A stretch of DNA of 64,000 nucleotides from Ooceraea biroi. Taxonomy: Eukaryota; Arthropoda; Insecta; Hymenoptera; Formicidae. Shown piece by piece: positions 22,716 through 34,525 of this stretch. Both the position numbers and the translations under genes were made by a program. Each line of letters starts with the position of its first letter. The stretch's first letter is position 1. The notes beneath the pieces are model-generated. The model was given only the letters and a program-made list of their open reading frames with translations, searched no databases and had not been told where the DNA came from. The stretch covers positions 8,070,663 to 8,134,662 of the forward strand of contig NC_039509.1 in assembly GCF_003672135.1 (NCBI RefSeq), given 5' to 3'.

Positions 22716-23525
22716 GGGCGTCACTCCCCGATTCTTAGAGTGGTAAAATTCCCCATATCCCCCGCTCCCCCAAGGCCGGGATTGAACCTGGCGCAGGTTT
22801 TCTCCGCGACGAAACAAAAAAAAACATTACTACAGTAATTGAGCCAAAGAAGCCTATGAAGTGACTTTATCTTGTGTTATCTCAGAAGGGGAACATTTCC
22901 GGACCCATGTTTATATGGACATTTTGCTTTGTTTTGATACGTAGCATCTATGGTTAAAGTTTGACCAGACTTTTTAGAAACACCCTGTATATTGTGTAAA
23001 ATTAAAAATAGGTGCACAATGTGTAATTTTTACACTTTTTTTAGTTGTTTTAAAAATTTAACACTTGAGTTGAATTAACACAACAGCAACATGTTAAATT
23101 AACACATGAATGTGTTAAATATTTAACACAAAAATGTTAACCGGCATATTTTTTAACAAGAAAACACAAATTTTCCAACTGTATATAACAAATGGAAAAG
23201 AATAAAAATTAGGTAAATGTTAAGTTTGACCCGCTCACCTCAAATTTGGATGAAAATGTACTCAATCGATGTGCGTAAAAACAAAGGTTTGAGAAGAGAA
23301 AAGTGTCGCTCTGCCCTACAAAACGAAGATAGTAATTGTTAAAGTTGAGCAGTGCATATTTTCTTAAGTGTCCAAAAGCCACTGTGTCCAAATAAAATAG
23401 TGCGCAACTGAATGGTGTCCAATTGAACCGTGTTCAAAGTGTCGTGTCCATTTGCACCGTGTTCATTCGTAACGTGTCCAATTGTACTGTGTCCAAGTGA
23501 TATACACTCGTCCTGGAACAGATTG

Positions 23526-25142
23526 AGCACCAGTATGTGGATCGAGATATCTCTCTTTTTGCATTTTATACGCTTCTTTGATGTCTTAGAGACAATTTTA
23601 TTCTTGAATCTCGCATCGCAGCTCCTGTTACTGAAGGTTTTTTCGGGAGGAAGGGTTTGTATAGCGGCCTGGATGCGTTTTTTTTAGTTAAATTTACCTG
23701 TATCTTTTTTCAGCAATGAGTGCAACACTTACGTGTCTGAATCAATTCCTGATGCAATTGCATGGAGTGCGTTTACTATCCCAGGGAAAGGAAAATTTTC
23801 ACACCTAGGCAGTGTTGCTACGAGGATGGCGCTGAAGCGTCAAGCCTATACTCTGCCATCAGCGGCAAGGGCGGTCGCGAGGCAGATGCGGAGACGGGTG
23901 ATGCTTCGGTAGCTCTTACAGGCCGAACTGTCTTTGTTCTGTCACCTTGTACTTTAGGTCACCTCGTTTTTTTCGACCTCGTATTTTTTGCGCCTTCATC
24001 TTGTCCTTTTCTTCTTTCACCTTTCGGAGGTCATCTTCCGGCGTGGACGGTCTTTTCCCGGAAGGCTGACAGAGTATCAGGGAAGCACCCTCACGTGTCA
24101 CTCGATTTTACTAAAAAATCAACTGTCAAGCAGCACTCCGCCAGCGTTCGTGAGGGTATTTTCGCCAGCATCAGCGGACGCTTCTCTATTTCCCGTTGAT
24201 TTCCTTCAGTAATTAGAATTTCCAGCTAGGAGGCACTGCAGTATTCAAACCGCAGTGATTGCGTCCATTTTCGGATGGATTCCGACCTTCGTGATATCCA
24301 GGCTGTCCGTTATTTTACCCTTATGATTTTCGCCTGGATTGCTATCGCAAAGAGTCTAACTCTCCCTGCCCTCGGTACGAGTCATCGGACTCAATCTTTT
24401 TCTTCCTTTCTTATCTCCCATACCTCTTCTAATGAGGGATGAATATTTCCTTTTTAACTTTCCGTCTCGAATTGAGTTACTATATCAGGGCTGCCCTCAG
24501 GTTTCACTCCGTTTCTCTAGTGTTGAGAAACATGCGAATCCTTGCATTGTTCCATTTTAGGGAACATTACATGAATAAGATTTTTTATCTCTTCTTTGGC
24601 CCTCTTACTTTATCCTAATAAATTACATCTGTGTAGAGAGATCTTCGGTTTATATTTCGTGACATTTATCATTTACAGCGGCTATTTTACAGATAGTAAG
24701 TTTCTGGTTTAATCAGGGCCTAGTGGAAAGTGGAGTGAACGCTGTGGTATTCTCTGCGCTTACGTCTAGTCAGTCTGTGATGTCTGGAGCTGCGGCCCAG
24801 GAAAGGAATCTTGATTTAGTCACAGAGAGACACATCGGATTGACTTTGAGGAAAGTCAGGAATAAGGATGCGTATCAAGCGACGCGGTAGCGTCGCGACG
24901 CCAAGTATATGGATCATGTTTCCAAAAAAAAGAAAAACGGAAAAAGGACTTTGCCTTTATCACTGTGGGATCATACATTTGTTAATACCGTATAGCCTAT
25001 AGCTTAGGTGCATACGCGTATTCCTCTTATGATGGCTTCTTATGCATAGCATCTTGTTGCAGATTTGTAATATGTCATTTTCACATTGATTTCCTGTCCT
25101 GGGTGTCATGTTTTGCGGCAAATCGCTGATTTGAACAACTAC
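23526..25142 (+). other. Coding-looking remnant and spacer
   Basis: Following a strong acceptor (CTGTATCTTTTTTCAG, ending 23714), an open frame of about 66 codons runs from 23714 to 23912; it contains ECNTYVSESIPDAIAW and LKRQAYTLPSAARAVA. It looks more like protein than noise but I do not recognise it. The 35-bp TATCAAGCGACGCGG motif lies at 24873-24907. The rest shows no supported gene. Confidence 0.3.
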
Positions 25143-25525
25143 ATAATTATCTATCTGGACGAGATCTCAACGGGCATAATTGTTAGATTGAACGAACTTA
25201 CCTAAGTGAAGTTCGATCCTAATTCCCTTGGTCTCGTCCGGATGGACCTTCCACCCCTTTCTATTTCTCCCTCCCTAAATATAGCGATTTGCCTAGGATT
25301 ATATGAACTTATGAGGACGTGAGACACGCGAGATGCGCAGGCGCGCGGAAGGCGCGGCGCAGCGCGCGACTTATCGCTTTTTACTTTTGGTGTTATTATA
25401 AACACTGTTGTCGAGGTGCGTGCACGACTACATAGTTATCCATCCGAACGAGATCAAGGGCATAATTAGGATCGAACTTCACTTAGGTAAGTTCGTTCAA
25501 TCTAACAATCATAATTTAGATAGTC
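25143..25525. repeat. Inverted repeat incl. right partner of 17.07 kb
   Basis: The arms at about 25143-25245 and 25425-25525 are inverse copies (ACTTACCTAAGTGAAGTTCG facing its complement). The part 25325-25465 is the inverted match of 17070-17205. Confidence 0.65.
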
Positions 25526-25675
25526 AATTTTGTGTCTTTTCCTCATTTGATAATACAATCAAACTTCTTGGTATCATGTATAGAAATATTGAAACCAAGA
25601 CGCATTAAATTCCGTCTATTGTTCTCACTTAAATTTTTAACGTAAGGAATTTCAAACTTTAATTTCATATATTTT

Positions 25676-25810
25676 GTTAATAACTTTTTAATAAATAACA
25701 AGCGCTGGCTACTACCTTTTGGTATTATAATTGCTCAGGATTGTCATCTAAACGCCACATGTCAAAGTCAAGGTTATTCGAGCTGTATCCTTTATAATGC
25801 ATAAGTATAA
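25676..25810 (+). repeat. Dispersed repeat, diverged copy
   Basis: A copy of the AACGAGCGACGGCTAAAA family, here AACAAGCGCTGGCTACTA, with the downstream GTCAAAGTCAAGGTTAT. 25811-26166 is AT-rich with no gene. Confidence 0.6.
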
Positions 25811-26166
25811 GGTAATGGTTTGTAATGTTACCAAATGTAATGTTTTACAGTTCGGTGGCTGATTATGAAATGCCAAGACGGGGACTAGATCGATGGCAAT
25901 TACTTTGTAATTTGGAATCTCCACCGATAAAGTAAATGCTGGCCCCGATTTTCGTACCTTTATTCGTACCTATGAACATAAAGAAGAAATATAATTTAAA
26001 TTTTTTAATTTAGATTTAATTTAATTTAGATTAAGCATTATGTTTTGCAAAAACTACATTAGTCATATTATCTAGTAATAAATGTAAACATGCGGAAAAG
26101 GAAACACGCTACATCCTTTTTTAAAATTTTCTAATAAACTTCTGACGTGCTTGCTTAATATATTAA

Positions 26167-28094
26167 CCCATTAACGCCCAACAAGCTCGAATTCTTTGCT
26201 CATTTTCCAGCCTCATTCTCGGAAAGAATCACGAAGCATACTTTTACCAAAACAATTATTCTTACTATTGTTTGGTGTGCTCTTTCAAATTCCGAGGTCA
26301 AAATTGAGCCTCCGTGCCTCAGAAAAAAATATGGCGTATTAAAAATTAAAAAACACCAAAAAATTGAAGACATTTTTTTCTAAATGTTTTTTCTTGTACA
26401 AAAAAAGAGTTACAATCCACTTCTAAATTCAACTATCGGTGCATAAAATAGTTGAACTTTAACGACGATTTTTTTTTGTTTTTCGAAAAATCGCGTGATT
26501 TCCTAAAATGACGTTATATGAGGAAATTTTCGAAAAATACTGATTTATTGTAAATAATCTAATAAAGTTCGAAATATCGAGGTTTCTGACACTTGAAACA
26601 TTACCAATTGTTGAGCTCATTTCCGTAGTTCATGTTTCAACGTAATTTGTAACTTCAAAGATGACAGATCCAAGATGGCCGCCAAAATATTTCAAAAATA
26701 ATCGGTTTTTTTGTTGTTACTCGCTTCTGGAACTTCAATCCGGTAGAATTCATACTATTGTAGGTGTTTTTAACATTGCTGATTACGAGTATCAAGTTAG
26801 ATTTGCAAAATCAGTTTGTTTAAACAAAATTGTTTAAACAATTTACTGCAAAATTGTATTTTTTCTACACTTTTATGCCAAAATCTTATTCTACGGAGAC
26901 AATTACGTCGGAAATATGCTCTAGTTCTTCCAATATATTTTCGATGAAGCTGTAAATTGACGAGAAATAGCGGAGAGAAAAGTGTTCATACTTCCATGTG
27001 ATACGGCCAAGAGCTTTCATCCGTTAACTGTTAATGTTTAACGTTGCCCAACTCTAACCACGTGGAGGTGGACGTTTTAGAGTTTCTTTATTTTTCTTGT
27101 TTTTTTTATTTTTCTCAATTTTCAAATTAGAAAATTGAGAAAAATAAAAAATTAAAAAAAAACAAAAAAATAAAGAAACTCTAAAACATCCACCTCCACG
27201 TGATTAGAGTTGGGCAACGTTAAACATTAACAGTTAACGGATGAAAGCTCTTGGCCGTATCACATGGAAGTATGAACACTTTTCTCTCCGCTATTTCTCG
27301 TCAATTTACAGCTTCATCGAAAATATATTGGAAGAACTAGAGCATATTTCCGACGTAATTGTCTCCGTAGAATAAGATTTTGGCATAAAAGTGTAGAAAA
27401 AATACAATTTTGCAGTAAATTGTTTAAACAATTTTGTTTAAACAAACTGATTTTGCAAATCTAACTTGATACTCGTAATCAGCAATGTTAAAAACACCTA
27501 CAATAGTATGAATTCTACCGGATTGAAGTTCCAGAAGCGAGTAACAACAAAAAAACCGATTATTTTTGAAATATTTTGGCGGCCATCTTGGATCTGTCAT
27601 CTTTGAAGTTACAAATTACGTTGAAACATGAACTACGGAAATGAGCTCAACAATTGGTAATGTTTCAAGTGTCAGAAACCTCGATATTTCGAACTTTATT
27701 AGATTATTTACAATAAATCAGTATTTTTCGAAAATTTCCTCATATAACGTCATTTTAGGAAATCACGCGATTTTTCGAAAAACAAAAAAAAATCGTCGTT
27801 AAAGTTCAACTATTTTATGCACCGATAGTTGAATTTAGAAGTGGATTGTAACTCTTTTTTTGTACAAGAAAAAACATTTAGAAAAAAATGTCTTCAATTT
27901 TTTGGTGTTTTTTAATTTTTAATACGCCATATTTTTTTCTGAGGCACGGAGGCTCAATTTTGACCTCGGAATTTGAAAGAGCACACCAAACAATAGTAAG
28001 AATAATTGTTTTGGTAAAAGTATGCTTCGTGATTCTTTCCGAGAATGAGGCTGGAAAATGAGCAAAGAATTCGAGCTTGTTGGGCGTTAATGGG
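26167..28094. mobile_element. 1.93-kb near-perfect palindrome at TTAA
   Basis: It starts CCCATTAACGCCCAACAAGC and ends with the exact inverse, each side flanked by TTAA (26163-26166, 28095-28098). CCC ends at a TTAA duplication are the signature of piggyBac-type elements. The two arms of about 960 bp meet near 27130 and, by eye, differ at only a few sites (for example near 27060 versus 27200). There is no transposase, so it would need one from elsewhere. Confidence 0.75.
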
Positions 28095-28150
28095 TTAATA
28101 TAATATCCAAGCAGTAATTTGTTTGTAACAATAATATAAAATGAAATATA

Positions 28151-29054
28151 CAGGGTGTTAAATTTCAAACGTAACAGGTGGAATATCTCGTAAACAATGC
28201 AGTTTAGAAAAAAATGTTTCCTACAAAAGTTGTAGGGTTTCGGAGGGAACATAACATAATAATATTCATATAACCTTGGGCGGCGTCTCCAAGGTCAAGT
28301 GGAGGTGAGAATGGATTTTTTAAATGGAAACCCATATTTTTTATTATTATATCTTTTTCTACTACTTAATTTGAACAACGTTTGTCTAAAGAATTTGTTT
28401 ATTTACCTAATATTTTTTAAGATATTCAAGAAAAACTTGATAACTCTTTCAACATTCAGTTTACGATATTGAAGATTAAATGACGGAACGAAAGGACTCA
28501 GAAAAGAAAAAATAAAATAATTAATGAAGCAAATAAGAAATAGACTTTATTAATAAATCTTAATTCAAAAATGAAAGAACTTTTGCAAAAAGAATTTGTA
28601 GAAAAAGTAACGAAGTCAACCAAATTCTTTCATTTTTGAATGAAGATTTATTAATAAAGTCTATCTCTTATTTGCTTCATTAATTATTTTATTTTTTCTT
28701 TTCTGAGTCCTTTCGTTCCGTCATTTAATCTTCAATATTGTAAACTGAATGTTGAAAGAATTATCAAGTTTTTCTTGAATATCTTAAAAAATATTAGGTA
28801 AATAAAAAAAATACTTTAGACAAAAGTTGTTCAAAGTAATTAGTAGAAAAAAATGTAATAATAAAAAATATGGGTTTCCATTTAAAAAATTCATTCTCAC
28901 CTCCACTTGACCTTGGAGGCGCCGCCCAAGGTTATATGAATATTACTATGTTATGTTCCCTCCGAAACCTTATAACTTTTGTAGGAAACAATTTTTTCTA
29001 AAATGCATTGTTTACGAGATATTCCACCTGTTACGTTTGAAATTTAACACCCTG
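28151..29054. mobile_element. Palindromic CAGGGTGT element, 904 bp
   Basis: CAGGGTGTTAAATTTCAAACG starts the left arm, the inverse ends the right, TA on both sides. The centre lies near 28600. Its right half recurs at 1-383. Non-coding. Confidence 0.85.
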
Positions 29055-29144
29055 TATAAAAAACTTATTTTTGTGTTTTATTATATTTATTGTATCAAAT
29101 AAGTCTTCCTTTTGTCGACCACACACTGGCAAATTTATTAAAAT

Positions 29145-29200
29145 TAACGGCTACACAACGTTTCGACCCAAGTTCAAGCCCTTTTCAAGTGTCAAGACTC
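29145..29200 (-). ncRNA. Penelope-like terminal region, hammerhead-derived
   Basis: On the minus strand CACTTGAAAAG, then GGGTCGAAACGTTGTG, keeps the hammerhead order, but stem II no longer pairs and the first core box is altered. It probably marks the terminal repeat of a PLE whose endonuclease fragment lies at 29526-29672 in the opposite orientation. Confidence 0.35.
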
Positions 29201-29525
29201 AGTTATTTTCTACAAACAATATTCAGAGAATTACAAATTGAACAAAAAATACACATAAAAACCGATTATATGACATAAAATTTACGGAAAATTTACAATG
29301 TAGGAAAGTTTTACAAATTTATTTAAAATGTCGCCGCCGTCGATGTTAACGTTGTCAACCGACTAGCCCTTGTATTTGATCTCCTTTATTCTTTTGTTTG
29401 GAAATATCAGTGATGTTCTGAGAAAAAATCTTAAGAAATACGGCTTTAACACTGTTTTTTCTGTCACGAACAAATTAAATCATATTATAAGACTAGGTTA
29501 AGACAAAATCACGAATAAACAAAAG

Positions 29526-29672
29526 ATGGGAGTTGCTTATCAGTTAGATTGTAAAAGCTGCGATTCTTGTTACATAGGCCAAACGAAGCGAAATTTAGAA
29601 ACTCGTATTAGGGAACATATGACGGACATTAATAAACATGTAGATTATCACACAACAAAATTACCTTTTTAA
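29526..29672 (+). pseudogene. Penelope-like GIY-YIG remnant
   Basis: The frame contains CKSCDSCYIGQTKRNLETRI, then REH, the GIY-YIG start with its invariant Arg, and a stop after LPF. Only the first third of the nuclease is here. Sequence to 30030 shows no other gene. Confidence 0.6.
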
Positions 29673-30289
29673 AAAAAGGTACAAAAAAGCGCCAAGTATA
29701 CGCGCCTGAAGTTCTTTCAAAAAAGGACTCTACAAAACTAATGATATGAACAAATTGCGCCAACTACAATGGGTATTTATGCAAACCAGAAAATCTATTA
29801 CTTTATTATTACTCTTTGGCCGATATTCATTGTTGATTCTGATTTAAGACCATCTTAAGTACAATTGTAAGATATTTGAAACCAATCACACAGTCGTGTT
29901 AGCATCTTAAGACATTACTTCAGATCGTCTGGAAATAAGAACGGACTATGAATATTAGCCTTTGATATTAAAAAATAAAGGACATAATAATATTAAGCAG
30001 ATATTTTTATACGAATAAATATTTTAATATATAGAAATATATTTATTAATACAAATAAGTGTTTTTTTCAAAATACTTGGCGCTACTAAACCGAATCAAA
30101 AATTGTCCTAGTATCAAGCGACGCGGTAGCGTCGCGACGCCAAGTACATAAAAAAGTAAATAGCCGCATATAATCAATATCGAATGTTACTAATTTAAAA
30201 AAAATTATTAAAAATTAATAAAAAATGTGATACATAGGAAATGTTTTATTTCACGATAAAGACATAAATTGCAAGTAATTGCAAGCAAC

Positions 30290-30722
30290 ATCATCGACGA
30301 CGACGACGATGACGTTGCACCACGTCGATGACGACGACAACAACGACGACGACGTTGCACCACATCGACGACGACGACAACGATGACGATGACGTTGCAC
30401 CACGTCAACGACGACGACGACGACGTTGCGACATAAATTGCAAGTAATTGCAAACAACATCATCGACGACGATGACGTTGCATCACGTCGATGACGGCGA
30501 CAACAATAACGACGACGTTGCACTACGTCGACGACGACGATGACGTTGCACCACGTCGATGACGGCGACAACAATAACTGCAACGTCGTCGTCGTTCGTC
30601 GTCGTCGTGCAACGTCGTCGTCATCGACATACTGCAACGTCGTCATCGTCATCGACGTGGTGCAACGTCATCGTCGTCGTCGTCGTCGTCGTTGTTGTCA
30701 CCGTCATCGACGTGGTGCAACG
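30290..30722. repeat. GACGACGATGACGTTGCACCAC minisatellite with an inverted half
   Basis: Units made of (GAC)n-type triplets and TTGCACCACGTCGA run one way until about 30580 and then inverted to 30722. The runs of Ser/Arg/Val codons in all frames are artefacts of the triplet repeat. Confidence 0.85.
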
Positions 30723-31141
30723 TTATATTAGTTAGTGAGAAAGGGATTGACTGCACCAATACCACGAATTTCATTACATAACGTCGAGCGCTACCACATT
30801 CATTGCATAAAATTATAAAACTCATAAAAATGATTTATGTGAAAGTAAAACTATATTGTTAAAGTTATAATAAAAAATATTGTAAATCACATAGAGAAAT
30901 TTTGTTAGCAAAACAGAAAAAAGTATAAAATATATAAAAATAATTTACATTATATAAAAATCAAAAGATTATTTTTAATAAAACTTATTACAAAGTGCAT
31001 CGGAACGATGTACGTGTTAGTATGCAAAATAATTGATAATAAAACATATCAAAAGAAATTATGTAATACTAATTATATGTTCAAAAGAATGTAAAACTAA
31101 AATATAATCAAATTTTAAAAATTTACAATAAAGAGTAAGAT

Positions 31142-31680
31142 CCCTAAAAAACCTTTTTAAAAAAAGAACAAATATATACACCAAGTACATAAAAACTCCC
31201 AACTCGTCAAAACTCAAAACTAAATATGAAATCAATAATTAATTAGCCAAGTATCTAGAAGCAGTTTGAGTATTTTACCCAAACGTTTTCCATGCATACT
31301 TTCTTATCGCATGACGACATTGAAGTACTTGGCGTGCCCGAATTACATTAAAACGTCCTGTCCTACCTATAAGAGACACAAAATCATTTGCGAGTCATTA
31401 TTGAAAATCATGAAGATACAAGATACAATACAAATCAAGATATTGTACAAATTTACAAGAATACATGACCACTGCTATTCGGGCACGCCAAGTACTTCAA
31501 TGTCGTCATGCGATAAGAAAGTATGCATGGAAAACGTTTGGGTAAAATACTCAAACTGCTTCTAGATACTTGGCTAATTAATTATTGATTTCATATTTAG
31601 TTTTGAGTTTTGACGAGTTGGGAGTTTTTATGTACTTGGCGTATATATTTTTTCTTTTTTTAAAAAGGTTTTTTAGGGAT
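31142..31680. repeat. Inverted repeat around a CTTGGCGTGCCCG MITE
   Basis: The arms (about 190 bp each) begin with the A-rich run near 31142 and flank a MITE-like unit at 31328-31492 whose ends match those at 9525-9652. Arms and MITE share a centre near 31410. Confidence 0.75.
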
Positions 31681-31930
31681 TTAAATAATCTAAAGATTAC
31701 AATAATTTCCTTAAACTCTAAATTACATAACAACTCGCTGAAATACATATATGTACAACTGTAGTTAAACTTATTCTATGCTTAATTCTAATGTCACACA
31801 CATACACACACATGCACACATTCACAAGAGAGAAAGAAAGAGAATGAGGCAGTTAACATAATGATTCGGTTTAGTAGCGCCAAGTATTTTGAAAAAAACA
31901 CTTATTTGTATTAATAAATATATTTCTATG

Positions 31931-32388
31931 AGTAGGTTAGGGGGGCTGATGATCTAACCCAGGGATCTGAGGGGGGGCTGAGTCAGCGGGGGAGGGGGGG
32001 TACGACGTCACACGGCGAGAGGGTCGCGGGGGGGGAGGAGGACTGTGACCTAACCCACACGCGACATTATTTGCTGGCCCAACCCGCGGGAGGGGGTTTT
32101 CGCGGACCTAACCCGCGGGAGGGGGTGGGAGGACCGTGACCATCTAACCTAACCAAGGGGGTTTTCGCGGACCCAACCCGCAGGGATCGTGACAGTTGTT
32201 TGCTGACCCAACCCGCGGGGAGGGGCGAGGGGGAGGATGCACGGCACGTGAGCGATGTAAGAGAAACCCCCATTGTGCGCAACGTGCGATGTAACAGTTA
32301 GCATTTTGTCAACGAACCGATGTCGCGGTTAGCACGTGCGCGACGTAACCGATACCCTCTTCGCTGTACACGTGTTTCGCGGTGATAA
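31931..32388. repeat. Polinton left terminal inverted repeat
   Basis: GC-rich, with CCAACCCGCGGGAGGGGG units repeated internally. It pairs with 52186-52705 over its full length with small indels; the inner boundary is at CGCGGTGATA. Its internal repeats make alternative alignments possible, which may explain the length difference between ends. Confidence 0.85.
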
Positions 32389-32726
32389 GACGCGAGCGCC
32401 GACGTCCGGCTGCTATGAAATCGGATGAGTGGATGTTAAAGTATGATTAAAGATGACACGTTCGCGGCGAAAAAAATGCATGCGGAGAATATTCCACAAC
32501 GCGAGCACCGACGTCCGGCTGCTACGAAAAATGCGCTGATTGCCCAATTCGACGTCTCAGGTCCAAGTGGACTGCTATGGGTTAGGCTCGTAAGTGTGCG
32601 CGAAGAGGAGGGAAGGGAGGGGGGGGGGTTAAACGTATATTTAAAGAGAAGAGCGAATGTTACAAACATTAGTTGTTCAGTGGAACGAGCACGATTAGAT
32701 CTGAAGAGAAGAAACTAGAAGGAACA

Positions 32727-34319
32727 ATGTGGAGCAAGAGACACATGGAGCAGAATTGCGATACAGCAGGGAGGAAGCGAAGCTAGTAAGTATATTTAGC
32801 AATTGATATAATAAGCAACGATGTGATGTCTAATATACCTATAATATTTCTCCGCAGTGCTAATTCCACACCGGCCGTCACTTCCGAAGTGCGTGATACT
32901 GCAGCATCGCAATCACAACGCCGACGACGATGCGTTCGTATCCTAGGAAGAAGGTACGCGCTGACAACGACGGAACACAAGTATTTGGAAGTTGGCATAA
33001 ACGTGGGATATGGTCCGAGTCACATGGAGATTGCTGTGGGAGACAAACGTGGGAATGAATTGATCCTCGGAATGAAAACCTGGAAAGGTCTCGTGGAACA
33101 TCAGCATTTAATCCAGGAGTATTTTTCCAAAACTGATAAACGACCCGTAGATCCCATATATATCGGGCCGCTAACTATAGAATTTATTACGTTTAACGAT
33201 ACGAAGTGTGTTCGGTTCGAAGCAACAAACGTGCGATCAATAATGATGGCATCGACACTAACAACTCTGTTTAATCTCGATAAATGTATCGATTACATGT
33301 ACAATTGGTTAGTGAGCTGCACCGACCATGTAGATGACAAGTACGAACAGTTCTGTAAGATCGCACGTTGTGTACCCAGATAGCCAAACCTGCACGAACA
33401 AATTCTGAGCAGTGTCTGCTGACAGGCAATGTGAGCAGATTGGCAGCAGAAACCGAGCAGAATCTGCAGCTTTTGACACAATTCAAATTTAAACAAATAG
33501 GTATGCGGTTTCGTTCCGCACCGCTATGCGGTGCACACGTTGAGTTCTTACTCGACGTTAAGATTTAGCCTGACAGTTATATAAGTTAATATACGTGCCT
33601 TGGCATGATAATATTAATTTTTCTGAAAATTTTTGTACTTGCGGCACAAAGGCTCCCATGGACAACGTCCACGCACACCGCAAGCAATCTGAAGTTCGAA
33701 AGCAAAATTCGGACTTCAGATTAGAATAAATTAACAATAAAAGAGAGATTATGAAACGAACTGTCAGAAAAACACATCAAGCCAAATGTACTTTAATTTA
33801 ACCATATTGTTCACATTGTTTTTACTGGATATATATTTCATTCTTATTATTGTGTATTTCTTTTCAATTTTGCATTTCTTTCCCATTGAAAATAAAGAAA
33901 AATAGCAATTTAAATAGCAGTATGGATTAGGGGTCATTTTAACAGCTGATTATGTACAGAATCTGCTCAATTTCTGCTGCCAAACTGCTCTCAAGTTATG
34001 TGCGCAGGCTCTGCTTTCAATCTGCTGACAATCTGCTACTAGGTTATATGTACAGACTCTGCGCGATTTTTGCTGCCAATCTGCTCACATTACCTGTCCA
34101 GCAGGCTCTGTCGGCAGAACCCAAGCTTAATGCGGACACAGATGGCTACGGTTTTGGTTTGGGATTCTGATCGAATTTGCTACCAATCTACGGGCATGTT
34201 GGTATCATTTTGCTATCTGGGTAGATAATCCTAATGACATAACCGTTGCCATACAAAACAGCGAATATTTCGATGACAAGGAACTTATCGATTGTGAGTT
34301 ATTGGCATTAGCTTTTTGA
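32727..34319 (+). pseudogene. Polinton-associated unknown gene, split by an insertion
   Basis: A short first exon (ATG at 32727, ending 32785) is followed by a 72-bp GT-AG intron (32786-32857). The frame then stays open from 32858, containing EVGINVGYGPSHMEIAVGDK and IEFITFNDTKCVRFEATN. It is interrupted at 33375 by an 847-bp element whose removal, with one TA copy, brings the frame back in register to a stop at 34317-34319; the tail contains DKELIDCELLALAF. The uninterrupted product would be a little over 220 residues with no cysteine clusters or membrane segments. I do not recognise a domain. Its position next to the terminal repeat and its own intron suggest an early or regulatory gene (inference). 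Confidence 0.6.
33375..34221. mobile_element. CCCAGATAGC element inserted in a Polinton gene
   Basis: The ends CCCAGATAGC and GCTATCTGGG are flanked by TA on both sides (33373-33374, 34222-34223). The ends match the 3315-4691 element. The interior includes CTGCTGCCAA-type repeats in inverted arrangement and no transposase. The TA duplication points to an IS630/Tc1-like or similar enzyme. Confidence 0.75.
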
Positions 34320-34320
34320 A

Positions 34321-34525
34321 ATACGTTGTTAATATGTAACAAATATATGCAATAAAAAAACTTTTACTCCTAAACGTTGTAGTGCACTTTTCTACAGTCC
34401 TCAGTTATTTGCATAGGTTAGACTTATCTAACCTATGCAAATAACTGAGGACTGTAGAAAAGTGCACTACGTTTAGGAGTAAAAGTTTTTTTATTGCATA
34501 TATTTGTTACATATTAACAACGTAT
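34321..34525. terminator. 205-bp palindrome right after a stop codon
   Basis: Starting two bases after the stop of the preceding gene, the arms 34321-34420 and 34426-34525 are almost perfect inverse copies. An AATAAA signal lies in each arm, one per strand. The location suggests it could act in 3'-end formation, but a small palindromic insertion is equally possible. Confidence 0.4.

Larger units (their letters stand above)
21393..22987. mobile_element. Palindromic CAGGGTGT element, 1.6 kb
   Basis: It starts CAGGGTGTTTCTAAAAGG and ends with the inverse, TA on both sides. Its arms contain the minisatellite blocks 21735-22020 and 22440-22715. The B-box-like GGTTCGATCCCGG at 21590-21602, with a diverged inverse copy near 22775, suggests tRNA-derived SINE sequence inside the arms. 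Confidence 0.75.
20825..23525. repeat. Nested 2.7-kb palindrome
   Basis: Four nested layers are mirror images about a centre near 22190: a GGACAC-rich outer block (20825-21020 and 23340-23525), an AT-rich layer, the CAGGGTGT element 21393-22987 and a second GGACAC minisatellite. The symmetry is maintained across element boundaries, so the whole unit was inverted and duplicated together. Confidence 0.75.
30031..31928. mobile_element. Element with about 67-bp inverted ends, cut by the Polinton
   Basis: 30031-30097 and 31862-31928 are inverse copies (CAAAATACTTGGCGCTACTAA core). The right end stops exactly where the Polinton begins (31931), so the Polinton probably inserted at or just beyond its edge. 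Inside are a GACGAC minisatellite and the inverted repeat 31142-31680. Confidence 0.65.

Noticed and set aside
22460..22738. 92-codon frame with repeated CVR/CPI residues
   Set aside because: Minisatellite artefact of the TGTGTCCG array.
27878..28252. 124-codon minus-strand frame
   Set aside because: It runs over the boundary between two unrelated transposons, including both inverted ends, so it cannot be an ancestral gene.
30208..30731. Ser/Arg/Val-rich frames up to 133 codons
   Set aside because: Trinucleotide minisatellite; every frame is open.
32067..32282. Pro/Arg-rich frame in the terminal repeat
   Set aside because: Part of the Polinton terminal repeat; the similar frame at the right end follows from the inverted copy.
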